From NCBI GenBank assembly GCA_019358895.1, contig JAHHIG010000009.1, positions 62,001 through 126,000 of the forward strand: 64,000 nt of DNA, in the 5' to 3' direction. Positions 35,103-44,092 of this stretch are shown here, piece by piece; within the stretch, counting starts at the first letter, position 1; every line of letters starts with the position of its first letter. The notes below the pieces were generated by a model, which had not been told where the DNA came from, did no database searches, and saw only the letters and a program-made list of their open reading frames with translations. A program made the position numbers and the translations under genes. The DNA is from Tildeniella nuda ZEHNDER 1965/U140. Lineage in GTDB: Bacteria > Cyanobacteriota > Cyanobacteriia > Leptolyngbyales > Leptolyngbyaceae.

Positions 35103-35533
35103 TTCAGCCGTGCCCGGATGGTTTCTTCACTGGGTAAGAACTCGCTGCGGTAGCCGTTTTGAGCAATCAGTTGCCGCCGTACTTCAGCGACACTCAAGCG
35201 TGTGTACAGGCGATTCGTCTTGAACTGGGGATCGGTCTGACCTTGGCTGTCCATGATACTTCTCAGATCGTTCAGGAAATTGGGTAAACGACTTTCGATC
35301 AGTCTACGACCACGCAACGCCAAGGCAGCCACACAAACGATGCCACTCGCCACTTCCCGTGCTCCTTGCCGAAGCAGATCACGGTGCCACCCTCATTCCC
35401 GCTCGGCTATGCGCTGTCCACCGTGCCCTAATTCCGCCACCGTTTGCGCCATGCACCGCCGACGTTCAGGACCTCTCAGACGGTCAGCAGGCTCTTGCCG
35501 TAAGCTCTTCAAGCAGTGCGTGAGTTCCAACAT
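35093..35533 (-). pseudogene. ISAzo13-type transposase remnant
   Basis: Read on the minus strand from ATG at 35533: MLELTHCLKSLRQEPADRL..., then AELGHGGQRIAERE, an in-frame TGA near 35425, then GWHRDLLRQGAREV, LPNFLNDLRSIMDSQGQTDPQF, KTNRLYTRLSVAEVRRQL, LPSEETIRARLNQLGK. These are the N-terminal third of ISAzo13-family transposases (the QTDPxFKTxRLYTRLSAAEVRRQL segment is distinctive). The catalytic part is missing; the sequence stops at the junction with the PPC gene near 35093. So it is both truncated and interrupted. No terminal inverted repeat was identified. Confidence 0.75.
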
Positions 35534-35585
35534 GGCTCAGTGCTCAGCGATGGATCACTCCTCGGCTTACTCCACCAACCTGGAA

Positions 35586-36290
35586 TTATTTGTTTTTTGG
35601 AAGTCCCTTAGCTGACTGGTTAAACAGCAAATCCCATGCTTGTTCGGGGCTGATCGCCTGATCTTTGAAAGCATCCGCTTTGGCATAGGCGCGAGTGGTT
35701 GCAGGGCGAGACTGAATTGCCTCAAACCAGCGTTTCAGGTGAGGAAATGCTTCGAGGGTTTGTCCTTGTTTCTCATACGGCACAATCCAGGGGTAGGAGG
35801 CGATATCGGCGATCGAATACTCGCCTCCTAGAAACTCGCGATCGCTCAAGCGTTGATCCATCACCGCATACAGTCGTCCTGTTTCGTTGACGTAGCGATT
35901 GATGGCATAAGGAATTTTTTCGGGTGCGTACTGGCTGAAGTGATGGTTTTGCCCTGCCATTGGTCCCAGCCCGCCCATCTGCCAGAATAGCCATTGCAGC
36001 ACTTCGACTCGCCCTTGAAGATCGGTGGGGATGAGCTTGCCAGTTTTTTCTGCCAGATACAGCAAGATTGCACCGGACTCGAAGATAGAAATGGGCGTAT
36101 CGCCTGTCGCTGGCTCGTGGTCAACAAGAGCGGGAATACGGTTATTGGGCGCAATCTTGAGAAATTCGGGCTTGAACTGATCACCAGCACCAATGTTGAC
36201 GGGGATCACGGTGTAGGGCAGTCCTACTTCTTCCAAGAAGATCGTAATCTTGTGACCGTTTGGCGTTGTCCAGTAGTAGAGGTCGATCAT
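35586..36290 (-). CDS. Glutathione S-transferase, Ure2p/YfcG-like
   Basis: A 234-residue cytosolic GST of the Nu/Ure2p-like class. The N-terminal thioredoxin domain reads MIDLYYWTTPNGHKITIFLEEVGLPYTVIPV; TTPNG is the active-site loop of YfcG-like enzymes, which have a Thr/Asn instead of Tyr or Cys. NNRIPALVDHEP carries the cis-Pro, and IFESGAILLYLAEKTG the Glu-Ser that binds glutathione. The helical domain has WLFWQMGGLGPMAGQ and YSIADIASYPW. YfcG-type enzymes have disulfide-bond reductase activity. It ends a minus-strand run of redox genes up to 39452 and abuts the transposase wreckage. Confidence 0.92.
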   Translation of the reverse strand: MIDLYYWTTPNGHKITIFLEEVGLPYTVIPVNIGAGDQFKPEFLKIAPNNRIPALVDHEPATGDTPISIFESGAILLYLAEKTGKLIPTDLQGRVEVLQWLFWQMGGLGPMAGQNHHFSQYAPEKIPYAINRYVNETGRLYAVMDQRLSDREFLGGEYSIADIASYPWIVPYEKQGQTLEAFPHLKRWFEAIQSRPATTRAYAKADAFKDQAISPEQAWDLLFNQSAKGLPKNK

Positions 36291-36326
36291 GGTTGGAGTG
36301 TCCTTGGAAATGGGCGTGGGGCAAGT

Positions 36327-36497
36327 TTAGAAACCGGGTTTCTCAACGAAAAACCGATCAACTATCTGAATCATCAGAAACCCGGTTTCTTGCTTTAGCG
36401 GACTAATCGTAGGCGAGACCGTTAACCAGCCGACGCTCAGGTTAGTGAGATCGGCACCTTCTAAATAGGCAACATTGATGCGATCGTTGTCTTTCAT
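36327..36497 (-). pseudogene. Pentapeptide-repeat gene fragment
   Basis: A 56-codon minus-strand frame from ATG at 36497. Residues 10-20 read AYLEGADLTNL, a clear pair of pentapeptide repeats (A-x-L-x-x). The last third of the frame is supplied by the GAAACCGGGTTTC repeat and is not protein-like. It is probably the remnant of a pentapeptide-repeat protein trapped in the gap between the GST and SDR genes. Confidence 0.4.
36329..36394. repeat. GAAACCGGGTTTC palindromic repeat pair
   Basis: Two palindromes, AGAAACCGGGTTTCT at 36329-36343 and AGAAACCCGGTTTCT at 36380-36394, themselves form a larger hairpin. The motif is a common dispersed cyanobacterial repeat and may end transcription. Confidence 0.75.
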
Positions 36498-36521
36498 CCA
36501 TGCTGACCGCTGACCGCTGAC

Positions 36522-37391
36522 TTAGCCACCGATCGTCCCAATGACCGCTCCCTCAAACGCAGTATCAATGCTGACTTGTTTCCAGGCATCCAGTTCGGCT
36601 TTGACCGATTCGAGCTTGGCATCGATCGCGCCCACAGCATCGGCTCCTAACGCTAAGCGCAGCGGTGGCTTGTCGCTTTCCACAACCTGAATCATGGCAG
36701 CAGCAGCTTTATCGGGATCACCCGGCTGCTTGCCGTCCATGTCTTTGAGCCATTGAAGCATCGCACCGCTGATGGAAGCGTAGTCATCAATGAAGGTCTC
36801 TGGGGCTGCCAGCGATCGCCCGTTAAAATCAGTCCGAAACGCACCTGGCTCGACGATCGTTACCTTGATGCCCAACGCTTCTACTTCCTTTGCCAGCGCT
36901 TCAGAAATGGCTTCGAGGGCAAACTTGGTGGCGCAATAAATGCCAGATCCAGGAAAGGAAACCAAGCCGCCAACGGACGAAAGATTGAGGATGTGACCAC
37001 TGCGTTGCTGTCGCAAGGTTGGCAGTAACGCCCGTGTCACGTTGAGCGCACCAAAAACGTTGGTGTCAAATTGGCGATGAATTGCCTCATCGCTCACTTC
37101 TTCGATCGCACCGACTGCGCCATAGCCAGCGTTGTTAACAAGCACATCAACGCGACCAAACGCATCAAGGGCAGCTTTGACCGCCGCTTGAACCGCGTTG
37201 GGATCAGTGACATCCAGACTGACGGCTTTGACAGCTTCGGGATGCTGGCGAATCAAATCATCCAACTGCTCTGGTTTGCGGGCAGTAGCGACGACCCGAT
37301 CGCCATGTTTGAGCACCGCTTCGACAAGCGATCGTCCAAACCCAGTGGAACTACCTGTAATGAACCAAACTCTGGCATTGTTGTCAGACAT
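36522..37391 (-). CDS. SDR family oxidoreductase
   Basis: A 289-residue SDR. VWFITGSSTGFGRSLVEAVL (residues about 8-27) is the Rossmann motif; the TGxxTGFGR form is typical of the retinol-dehydrogenase-like/YjgI branch. NNAGYGAVGAIEE, NLSSVGGLVSFPGSGIYCATK (catalytic Ser, Tyr, Lys) and EPGAFRTDFNGRSL follow. ATARKPEQL after the second strand suggests NADP(H). The ATG at 37391 is preferred to the adjacent ATG at 37394 because AGAGG is better spaced. It lies 86 bp from the next SDR and probably belongs to the same minus-strand transcript. Substrate unknown. Confidence 0.92.
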   Translation of the reverse strand: MSDNNARVWFITGSSTGFGRSLVEAVLKHGDRVVATARKPEQLDDLIRQHPEAVKAVSLDVTDPNAVQAAVKAALDAFGRVDVLVNNAGYGAVGAIEEVSDEAIHRQFDTNVFGALNVTRALLPTLRQQRSGHILNLSSVGGLVSFPGSGIYCATKFALEAISEALAKEVEALGIKVTIVEPGAFRTDFNGRSLAAPETFIDDYASISGAMLQWLKDMDGKQPGDPDKAAAAMIQVVESDKPPLRLALGADAVGAIDAKLESVKAELDAWKQVSIDTAFEGAVIGTIGG

Positions 37392-37477
37392 CATGAACCT
37401 CTTTTGCTAGTAGGACGACGTTAGTTTGAATCGAAGTTACTGACGCGATCAAAAGCTGGCAAGTCCAAAAAACGGTT

Positions 37478-38272
37478 TTAGAGAATCGATCGCACCACAC
37501 CGCCATCAACTCGCAGTGCGGTGCCGTTCGTTGCGGACGATACAGGGCTGGATATGTAGGTGACCAGAGCAGCAACTTCTTCAACAGTGGCAAAGCGTTG
37601 AATGAGCGAGGAAGGGCGAACAGTCTCGAAAAATTCCTTTTCGACTTGAGCAACAGCGATACCGCGATCGCTTGCCATCTTGCCGACAAAATCGCCCACG
37701 CCCTCAGAACGAGTGGGTCCTGGCAGCACGGAGTTCACCGTTACATTGGTGCCAACCGTCATCTCAGCGAGACCACGGGCGATCGCCAGTTGTGCCGTCT
37801 TAGTCATGCCGTAGTGGATCATCTCCACCGGAATTTGCACTGCCGATTCGCTGGAGATGAAGATCACGCGTCCCCAGTTGCACTCCAGCATTTGAGGCAG
37901 GTACTGACGGCTCAAGCGCACGCCACTCAAGACGTTTGCTTCAAAAAACCGCAGCCAATCTGCATCTGTAATGTCTCCAAAGGCTTTTGGCTCAAAGATG
38001 CCCAGGTTGTTCACCAGAATATCGACGGTGGGCACCTGTTGAAAGAGTTGAGCTGCGCCCTCGCTGGTGGCTAAGTCAGCCGCAATGCCGGACAGGTAGA
38101 CATCGGGTGTCGTCGTCTTAATTTGGTCGATCGCCTGATGCACCCGTGATTCCGAGCGACCATTGACGATCACCGAGGCTCCCTCTTGGGCAAGCGCCTG
38201 AGCGATCGCAAAGCCAATGCCTCCGGTAGAGCCGCTGACTAACGCTGTTTTACCGACTAATTTCAAGTCCAT
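37478..38272 (-). CDS. SDR family oxidoreductase
   Basis: A 264-residue classical SDR. MDLKLVGKTALVSGSTGGIGFAIAQAL is the start and cofactor motif; NNLGIFEPK replaces the usual NNAG, as in a subgroup of the family. FISSESAVQIPVEMIHYGMTK carries catalytic Ser, Tyr and Lys, and the C-terminus TNGTALRVDGGVVRSIL is typical of beta-ketoacyl reductase-like SDRs. VNGRSESRV after the second strand suggests NADP(H). ATG at 38272 is chosen over 38308 because GGGAG precedes it and the upstream residues are not family-like. It lies in the GST-SDR-SDR-OYE run. Substrate unknown. Confidence 0.93.
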   Translation of the reverse strand: MDLKLVGKTALVSGSTGGIGFAIAQALAQEGASVIVNGRSESRVHQAIDQIKTTTPDVYLSGIAADLATSEGAAQLFQQVPTVDILVNNLGIFEPKAFGDITDADWLRFFEANVLSGVRLSRQYLPQMLECNWGRVIFISSESAVQIPVEMIHYGMTKTAQLAIARGLAEMTVGTNVTVNSVLPGPTRSEGVGDFVGKMASDRGIAVAQVEKEFFETVRPSSLIQRFATVEEVAALVTYISSPVSSATNGTALRVDGGVVRSIL

Positions 38273-38310
38273 CGGCAATCGTCTCCCAAAAACACTGCAA
38301 TCAGCCATTT

Positions 38311-38343
38311 AGATCCCCGACTTTTTGAAAAAATCGGGGATCT
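38311..38343. terminator. Hairpin between OYE and SDR genes
   Basis: AGATCCCCGA pairs with TCGGGGATCT around CTTTTTGAAAAAA. It sits directly after the old yellow enzyme gene on the minus strand and may attenuate read-through into the SDR genes. It lacks a strong T-run outside the stem. Confidence 0.55.
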
Positions 38344-38351
38344 GGGCAACC

Positions 38352-39452
38352 TTAGCTTGCCTGGAGTTCAAGGGCTGGGTAATCAATGTATCCCTTCTCA
38401 CTGCCACCATAAAATGTGGATGGATCAGGCTTGTTCAAGGACGCATTCACTCGAAAGCGTTCTGGCAAATCGGGGTTAGCGATAAAGAGCTGACCAAAGG
38501 ACACCAAATCGGCGTTGCCGTTGGCGATCGCGGTATTGGCTTTGTTGCGATCGTAATCCCAATTAGCCATCAGTACGCCCTTGAAAAGGGGACGGAAGTA
38601 CGACGTGGGAATCAGCATCCCACCGTGACGTTCATCCGCTTCGCTGGGTTCCAGCAGATGTAGATACGCCAGCCCAAACTGGTTGAGTGCCTCGATCGCA
38701 TAGCCAAAGGTCGCTTTAGGATCAGAATCCGACATGCTGTTAAAAGTACCGCTGGGCGAGAGGCGAACGCCTACACGGTCAGCCCCCCAAACGCTAACAA
38801 CGGCTGCGGTTACCTCCAGTAACAGACGGGAACGGTTTTCGATGCTGCCGCCGTAGGCATCCGTGCGCTTGTTCGTCCCATCGCGCAAAAACTGATCGAG
38901 CAGATAGCCGTTTGCACCGTGAATCTCAACGCCATCAAAGCCAGCAGCGAGAGCATTTGCAGCACCCTGGCGATATTGCTCAACAATGCCTGGAAGTTCG
39001 TCGGTTTCCAGTGCGCGTGGCGTGACATAGGGCTTCGGTCCCTCGTAGGTGCTAGCTTCACCTTCAGCAGGCGCGATCGCGCTGGGCGCAACTGGCAGCA
39101 CTCCATCCGGCTGCAATGAAGGATGCGAAATCCGCCCCACGTGCCAAAGCTGCAAGAAAATTCGTCCACCATGGGTATGAACTGCTTCTGTTACCAGTTT
39201 CCAGCCTTCCACTTGCTCTGGCGAATGGATGCCTGGAGTAGCTGGATAACCCTGTCCGTAGGGCGTTACTTGCGTTGCCTCAGAGATCAGCAGTCCAGCC
39301 GAGGCTCGTTGAGCGTAGTAGATTGCGTTTAACTCGGTGGGAACGTTGCCATCACTGGCGCGATTACGGGTTAGCGGTGCCATGACAATGCGATTGGGTA
39401 GCGTATAAGCACCCAGTTGAATTGGTGAAAAAAGATTGATCTCAGCACTCAT
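38352..39452 (-). CDS. Old yellow enzyme family alkene reductase (NemA-like)
   Basis: A 366-residue FMN-dependent ene-reductase of the old yellow enzyme family, which reduces activated C=C bonds of enals, quinones and nitro compounds with NAD(P)H. FSPIQLGAYTLPNRIVMAPLTRNRA is the N-terminal barrel strand, QLWHVGRISHPSLQP binds FMN, and GFDGVEIHGANGYLLDQFLRDGTNKRTDAYGGSIENRSR carries the His/Asn pair that binds the substrate carbonyl and the nearby Tyr. DLVSFGQLFIANPDLPERF binds the FMN phosphate. It is first in the minus-strand redox run and probably drives it from the 396-bp upstream gap. Confidence 0.96.
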   Translation of the reverse strand: MSAEINLFSPIQLGAYTLPNRIVMAPLTRNRASDGNVPTELNAIYYAQRASAGLLISEATQVTPYGQGYPATPGIHSPEQVEGWKLVTEAVHTHGGRIFLQLWHVGRISHPSLQPDGVLPVAPSAIAPAEGEASTYEGPKPYVTPRALETDELPGIVEQYRQGAANALAAGFDGVEIHGANGYLLDQFLRDGTNKRTDAYGGSIENRSRLLLEVTAAVVSVWGADRVGVRLSPSGTFNSMSDSDPKATFGYAIEALNQFGLAYLHLLEPSEADERHGGMLIPTSYFRPLFKGVLMANWDYDRNKANTAIANGNADLVSFGQLFIANPDLPERFRVNASLNKPDPSTFYGGSEKGYIDYPALELQAS

Positions 39453-39848
39453 AGTGCAGTCTCTCCATTGATGAATCGATTACAAGCAACATCAGCCTTA
39501 CAGCGATGGCGGTCTTGATCTGAATGCTTTGTTCGACGTGAAGCTATCGAACCCAACGCTAGCGTTCCAGGTATACAGAATCACCTTATTTACTTGTTCG
39601 AGGTTCTTGAACTATTAAACTATACTGTGGGACATTCGATCGCGCAAGTAGCCCCATACCGCTTCTCCGCCAAATCAACCGTGAGTATGGTTTCCCTACA
39701 GGCGCTCTAGCTGCGCTGATCAACCGAATGATTTAGATCGAATGATTTAGATCGAATGATTTAGATCGAACGATTTAAACCGTGAATCGTAAGCTCAAAG
39801 CGTAGTACCCATCCTCGAAAAACAAATGACTTTAATTAGAGCAATCTG
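39453..39848. other. Intergenic region upstream of the redox gene run
   Basis: A 396-bp gap that should contain the promoter of the old yellow enzyme gene (minus strand, about 39455-39620). A 14-bp tandem repeat occupies 39725-39780. No gene was recognised. Confidence 0.5.
39725..39780. repeat. Four 14-bp tandem repeats
   Basis: Three exact copies of CGAATGATTTAGAT and a fourth variant (CGAACGATTTAAAC). A 14-bp unit is twice seven, in keeping with the heptamer-based repeats of this genome. Confidence 0.9.
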
Positions 39849-40817
39849 CTAATTAAGCTCATCGCCACTACTACGCTGCTCGATAGTTTGACAGACACGT
39901 TGCCACAACACCTCATCCTGTTGGTAGAGGCTAAGAGCCGCGATCGCGTCCTTTGCCTCTCTAGCAAGCCCTTTGGCAACGAGCGCGAGTAGAAATGCCA
40001 GCGGTTCATCGTGTCGCAGCATAGCGATCGCCAACAACGCCGTTTTACGTCGTTCGGGATCGCGCGATCGCTCCCACCAGCGCCGCAGTGGATCAAACGC
40101 TTCTGGTAAGCGTGATTCGCCAAGTGCCAAGGCTGTCATTTCCGCAACTTCAGTTGCCCTCAGCGGGAAGAGCGGATCGGTTGGCGGATCGAGGAACCGG
40201 ATCACCAATGGTAACGATCGCGCTGGAGTTAATTTGAGCAGCGCCAGCAGACATTCTGACAAAACGTGTGGTTCGTCACCAACCTGGACTCGCAAACGCA
40301 AAAGCGGTGCGGCATCGGGATGATTGGCGTAGGCGATCGCTCGGACTGCACCAATGCGCGCTTCAGCTTTGGGATCGGCTAGTAAATCGGCAAGCTCGCT
40401 TAGCATCTGCGGATAGTTCATTCGCACTAAACCCAACGCGCAGACACTCCGCAGGGCTGGCGCTGTGTCATCCTTACCGCCCCAGACGGACTCCATTTGC
40501 ACATGACGAATGCCTTGGATAAAGAGTGCTTCTTCACGATAGTCGAGGTGATACAGCGCGTCCGCGATCGCTGTTTTAGCAAGGCAACCCGGATCGGTCG
40601 CTTCAGGCTTGATCAGGCAGCGATCAAAGACAGCCACCAGATCGGGTATGAGACTGTAAAGTTCAGCCTTGTGGATCAAACGGCTTGCCTGGGCGATCGC
40701 AACACCATATTTACCCGTTAGAACCTGTCGCAGAAGCGCGATCGCAGCGTCAGATGTGGGATCAGAAATCTGGTTCAGTGCGGCGAGTGTTTCGTCTAGC
40801 TTGCGTGATTTTGCCAT
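39849..40817 (-). CDS. HEAT-repeat protein
   Basis: A 322-residue all-helical protein. From about residue 100 on, paired helices with the HEAT/PBS-lyase-type spacing are visible: ALRSVCALGLVRMNYPQMLSELADLLADPKAEARIGAVRAIAYANHPDAAPLLRLRV..., then LSECLLALLKLTPARSLPLVIRFL and ATEVAEMTALALGESRLPEAFDPLRRWW. No catalytic motif is present, so it is probably a scaffold or protein-binding partner. PBS-lyase HEAT repeats also occur in CpcE-like proteins, but the sequence does not show the CpcE/F signature. Single gene. Function unknown. Confidence 0.8.
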   Translation of the reverse strand: MAKSRKLDETLAALNQISDPTSDAAIALLRQVLTGKYGVAIAQASRLIHKAELYSLIPDLVAVFDRCLIKPEATDPGCLAKTAIADALYHLDYREEALFIQGIRHVQMESVWGGKDDTAPALRSVCALGLVRMNYPQMLSELADLLADPKAEARIGAVRAIAYANHPDAAPLLRLRVQVGDEPHVLSECLLALLKLTPARSLPLVIRFLDPPTDPLFPLRATEVAEMTALALGESRLPEAFDPLRRWWERSRDPERRKTALLAIAMLRHDEPLAFLLALVAKGLAREAKDAIAALSLYQQDEVLWQRVCQTIEQRSSGDELN

Positions 40818-40894
40818 CGGTCAGTCTGGTAGCGAGAGTCTACGCTAACGCCTATTCATTCTACAAATGAGCCGCACTCTAAACCAGCAGGCAA

Positions 40895-41012
40895 TAATAC
40901 CAATTCTAAAAAATCGCCCTACAGATTCGTTCTTATTGCTGACCGCTGACCGCTGACCGCTGATCGCCAGCCGAAGCTTGCCTGTGTAGCCACAGTTTAG
41001 TGAAATGGTATA
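40895..41012. mobile_element. MITE-like element, family ATACCATTTCAC (second copy)
   Basis: The inverse-orientation copy of the element at 24924: AATACCAATTCTAAAAAATCGCCCTACAG at the left, GACCGCT heptamers in the middle and CCGAAGCTTGCCTGTGTAGCCACAG... ATGGTATAA at the right. It has only about three heptamers against eight in the other copy. Confidence 0.8.
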
Positions 41013-41039
41013 AGCGCGTTAGTGATCAATGGTGCTACT

Positions 41040-41079
41040 AAAAAGAGCCTTAGCGAACGCATCCGCAAAGGCTCTTTTT
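41040..41079. terminator. Strong bidirectional terminator
   Basis: AAAAAGAGCC pairs with GGCTCTTTTT around a loop that also pairs (GCG/CGC). It lies between the HEAT gene upstream region and the 3' end of the BON gene, and is the likely terminator of the latter on the minus strand. Confidence 0.85.
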
Positions 41080-41108
41080 AGTTCTTTAGTCAGAATGAAG
41101 CGGATGGT

Positions 41109-41474
41109 TTAGCCCACGCTCACTTCAGCCGTGGTGACATCGGCAGCACCGTTCACGCTTCTAGCAACTTCGATCGCCTTATTAAGCAAGTCTTGACTGG
41201 GCACTTTGCCCTTGAGCACAACGGTTGTACCAAGCTGAGCAACCCATAGCGTTTCAATGTCATCCAAACCGGGATCTTCGTCAAAGGCGAGGGCAACTCG
41301 CTTGGCAAGTCCGCTCTGATCATATTCGCCGTTCAACCCCACACGCTCAGGTGCGATCCCACCAGATGCTGTTTTTTCCGCTTCGGGCACTTCTGCCGAA
41401 GCAGGTGCTGGCTCAGGATTCACTTGAGCGCCCGCAGGCTTTTCTTTCCCAAAAATTCGTTGTAGCCAACCCAT
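41109..41474 (-). CDS. BON-domain protein
   Basis: A 121-residue protein with a single BON (bacterial OsmY and nodulation) domain at about 53-120: LAKRVALAFDEDPGLDDIETLWVAQLGTTVVLKGKVPSQDLLNKAIEVARSVNGAADVTTAEVSVG shows the alpha-beta pattern and the VxLxGxV and VxGVxxV-like motifs. Residues 1-50 are an Ala/Glu/Pro-rich linker with MGWLQRIFGKEKPAG at the start, a pattern seen in small cyanobacterial BON or LysM proteins. There is no signal peptide. BON domains bind phospholipid or help membrane stability. Single gene with its own terminator. Confidence 0.88.
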   Translation of the reverse strand: MGWLQRIFGKEKPAGAQVNPEPAPASAEVPEAEKTASGGIAPERVGLNGEYDQSGLAKRVALAFDEDPGLDDIETLWVAQLGTTVVLKGKVPSQDLLNKAIEVARSVNGAADVTTAEVSVG

Positions 41475-41809
41475 GATTTTTCTCCAAAAAACAGTTTCTT
41501 CTCAACCAACACTCAACTGAATCTGTGTTAGATAAAGATTTTCTCTCGATCAAGCGATTCCTCCGTCACCCTACAGGGAGAAGAGTTGAATTTCAAGAAA
41601 GAAAGCATTAAGGTCGTGCGTTCAAACGGTTAGCACTGCTATAGCGATCCGATATAGCGATCCGAAATGAATCGTGAGCAGCAATATGGCTAGCAGTTCT
41701 TAGCGGTCAGCGGTCAGCGGTCAGCGGTGAGAGAAAAGCGGGTGGCTAACTGCTGCTCGCTCAATACTCAAGTGCCGCTCACAAATGATTTGAGACTGCT
41801 ATGTAAGCG
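41475..41809. other. Intergenic region with composite repeat
   Basis: A 335-bp gap between the 5' end of the BON gene and the 3' end of glyS. 41640-41806 is a repeat element (listed separately). The rest presumably holds the BON promoter. Confidence 0.5.
41640..41806. mobile_element. Composite repeat element, family TCATTTGTGAG
   Basis: One end reads CTATAGCGATCC, the middle holds AGCGGTC heptamers (41700-41730) and the other end is CCGCTCACAAATGATTTGAGACTGCTAT. The reverse-orientation copy is at 57300-57475. Weak terminal inverted repeats (ATAG...TTGTGAG) suggest a MITE that carries the heptamer array. Confidence 0.6.
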
Positions 41810-43954
41810 TCAGCTTTTGACGATCGCTCCAAAGTCTGCCAGCACTCGTGCGTGGTTTCGCAGCACGCCCAGGAGATTCAGCCGATTTTGCTTGATCGCT
41901 GGGTCAGAGTCCATCACCAGAACGCTATCAGCGCCGTCAAAGAAGCGGCTCAGTGTCGGTGTCATTTGGCTGAGAGTGGCGACCAGCTTTTGGTAATTCT
42001 GCTGTCCGTGCATCAGGCGGTGCAGTTCACTAAGGGCATCATAAAATGCCTGCTCTGAGTCTTTTTGAAATAGGTTGGGATGGACAACTGCTGAAGGGTC
42101 GAGCTGATGCGTCGCCAGATTGCCCTGTGCAGCCAAACGCGAAGCACGGTTCACGATTTCGTAGATGGTCGCCAAGGTGCCATCGTTGCGACGAGCTTGC
42201 AGAAAGAGGGCGCGATCGCGCACGTCCAGCAAGTCTTTTAGCGACCGTTCTGCGTATTCTGGGTCATTCTCGCCCAGCACTGCATTCACCAGGTCGTAGT
42301 CGATGTGCTGATCGTCCTGAAGCAGAGTGCGAAGGCGTTGCAGCATGAAATCTTGAAGCTGTTGCCGCAGGGTTGATAGGCTCAGTTTTGTGACAGAAGC
42401 AAAGGTGTCGATGAATGTAGTGGTACTTTGCTGAAGCAAAGCATCGACATTTAAGGGCAAGTTTGCTGCCCAGATAATGTTGACGATCGCGGTTGCGGCA
42501 CGGCGCAAGGCGAAGGGGTCTGAAGACCCGGTCGGCAACAGACCCAACCCAAAAATGCTGACCAGCGTATCAAAACGGTCTGCCAATCCCACAACTTGAC
42601 CAGCCAGTGTTTGAGGCAGGCTGTCTCCAGCTCCTTTGGGCAAATAATGCTCGAAAATAGCGGTGGCGACAGCATCCGTTTCGCCACTAGTCAACGCATA
42701 TTTTTGACCCATCACGCCCTGTAGCTCTGGAAATTCGCCGACCATTTGAGTGACCAGATCGGCTTTACACAGCAAGGCGGCACGGAAAATATCTTCGCCA
42801 TGCTGCATATGAAGCTGTTCAACAATGAGGGCAGCATTCTTGCAGATGCGATCGACTTTCGCACGCACTGATCCCAGACTTTCTTGAAAGGTGACGGTTT
42901 CCAGCTTGGGCAGGTAATTTTCGAGAGGAATGGCGCGATCGGCATCGAAAAAGAATTTGCCATCGGACAAACGGGCACGGATCACGCGCTCGTTGCCAGC
43001 CGCGATCATCTCCCTTTTAGCGGGGTCGCCATTAGAAATCGTGATGAAGTACGGCAGTAGTTCAGTCGCATCAGCCTGTTTAAGCACGGGAAAGTACCGC
43101 TGGTGACTCTCCATTTCGGTGGTGATGACCTCAGACGGTAGCTCTAGAAACGCTGACTCAAACTTGCCCACCACAGCGGTTGACCATTCCACCAAATTTG
43201 TCACTTCGCGCAGCAAACTAGGCGGGATGACGGCGGTGCCACCAATTTTACTGGCGGCTGCCTGTACTTGCTGCTGAATCGTCTCCTGCCGCTGCTCTGG
43301 GTCTACAGCAACAAAGGCAGACTCTAAGGCACTGACATAAGCGTCAGCGTGAGCTAGCTCGATCGGCTGAGGATGCAGGACACGATGCCCGTGAGAGTAA
43401 CGATCGCTGGTGCAGGTTTCGGAGCCGCTGACGAGGGCGATCGGCAGCACCGCATCATCCAGCAGTGCCACCAGCCAGCGAATCGGGCGCGAAAACCGCA
43501 GGTCGCCGTCACCCCAGACCATAAACCGTTTGCCCTGAAGCCCAGTAATCCACTCAGGTACCAGTTGCTGCAACAGCTTAGCGGTTGGCTGTCCAGCAAT
43601 AGTTTTGCGGATAAATACAAACTCTCCCTTTTCAGTCGGGCGAATTTCTAGATCAGCGACTGTCACACCTTGTTTTTGAGCAAAGCCCTCAGCCGCTTTC
43701 GTCGGTTGACCGTCCTTAAACGCAGCCTGCGCGGGTGGTCCTTTGATTTCCTCCTCTCGATCGGGCTGCTGCGAAGGCAACCCTTTAATCAGTACTGCCA
43801 GTCGTCGTGGAGTGCCATAAAACTCGATCGCCGTTGGCTGCAAGTGGCGCTCCTGCAACGTTTGGGGGATACGCGATCGCCACTGCGTCAGCGCCTCATC
43901 GACAAACCCCGCAGGCAATTCCTCCGTCCCAACTTCGAGCAAAAACGTTGCCAT
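41810..43954 (-). CDS. glyS: Glycyl-tRNA synthetase beta subunit
   Basis: A 714-residue beta subunit of the heterotetrameric bacterial glycyl-tRNA synthetase; it binds the tRNA while the alpha subunit (glyQ, not in this window) holds the catalytic site. The start is diagnostic: [18 protein letters not shown]. Other landmarks are [52 protein letters not shown], and HD-like helices with [33 protein letters not shown]. The C-terminal anticodon-binding-like region ends with [24 protein letters not shown] at 43954 is chosen over a TTG at 43963. Single gene. Confidence 0.98.
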   Translation of the reverse strand: MATFLLEVGTEELPAGFVDEALTQWRSRIPQTLQERHLQPTAIEFYGTPRRLAVLIKGLPSQQPDREEEIKGPPAQAAFKDGQPTKAAEGFAQKQGVTVADLEIRPTEKGEFVFIRKTIAGQPTAKLLQQLVPEWITGLQGKRFMVWGDGDLRFSRPIRWLVALLDDAVLPIALVSGSETCTSDRYSHGHRVLHPQPIELAHADAYVSALESAFVAVDPEQRQETIQQQVQAAASKIGGTAVIPPSLLREVTNLVEWSTAVVGKFESAFLELPSEVITTEMESHQRYFPVLKQADATELLPYFITISNGDPAKREMIAAGNERVIRARLSDGKFFFDADRAIPLENYLPKLETVTFQESLGSVRAKVDRICKNAALIVEQLHMQHGEDIFRAALLCKADLVTQMVGEFPELQGVMGQKYALTSGETDAVATAIFEHYLPKGAGDSLPQTLAGQVVGLADRFDTLVSIFGLGLLPTGSSDPFALRRAATAIVNIIWAANLPLNVDALLQQSTTTFIDTFASVTKLSLSTLRQQLQDFMLQRLRTLLQDDQHIDYDLVNAVLGENDPEYAERSLKDLLDVRDRALFLQARRNDGTLATIYEIVNRASRLAAQGNLATHQLDPSAVVHPNLFQKDSEQAFYDALSELHRLMHGQQNYQKLVATLSQMTPTLSRFFDGADSVLVMDSDPAIKQNRLNLLGVLRNHARVLADFGAIVKS

Positions 43955-44092
43955 AACTCCCAAACCTACTGCCAGACAGCTTTTAATTCCATCAGTTTAC
44001 CGTGCTGAGAGAATGTCAGGTGGTTTGCCGCTCAGAGACTGCTACGAGATAGCCGCTGCAAGTGGCTGCACCTAAACCGAGATGACTGAACG

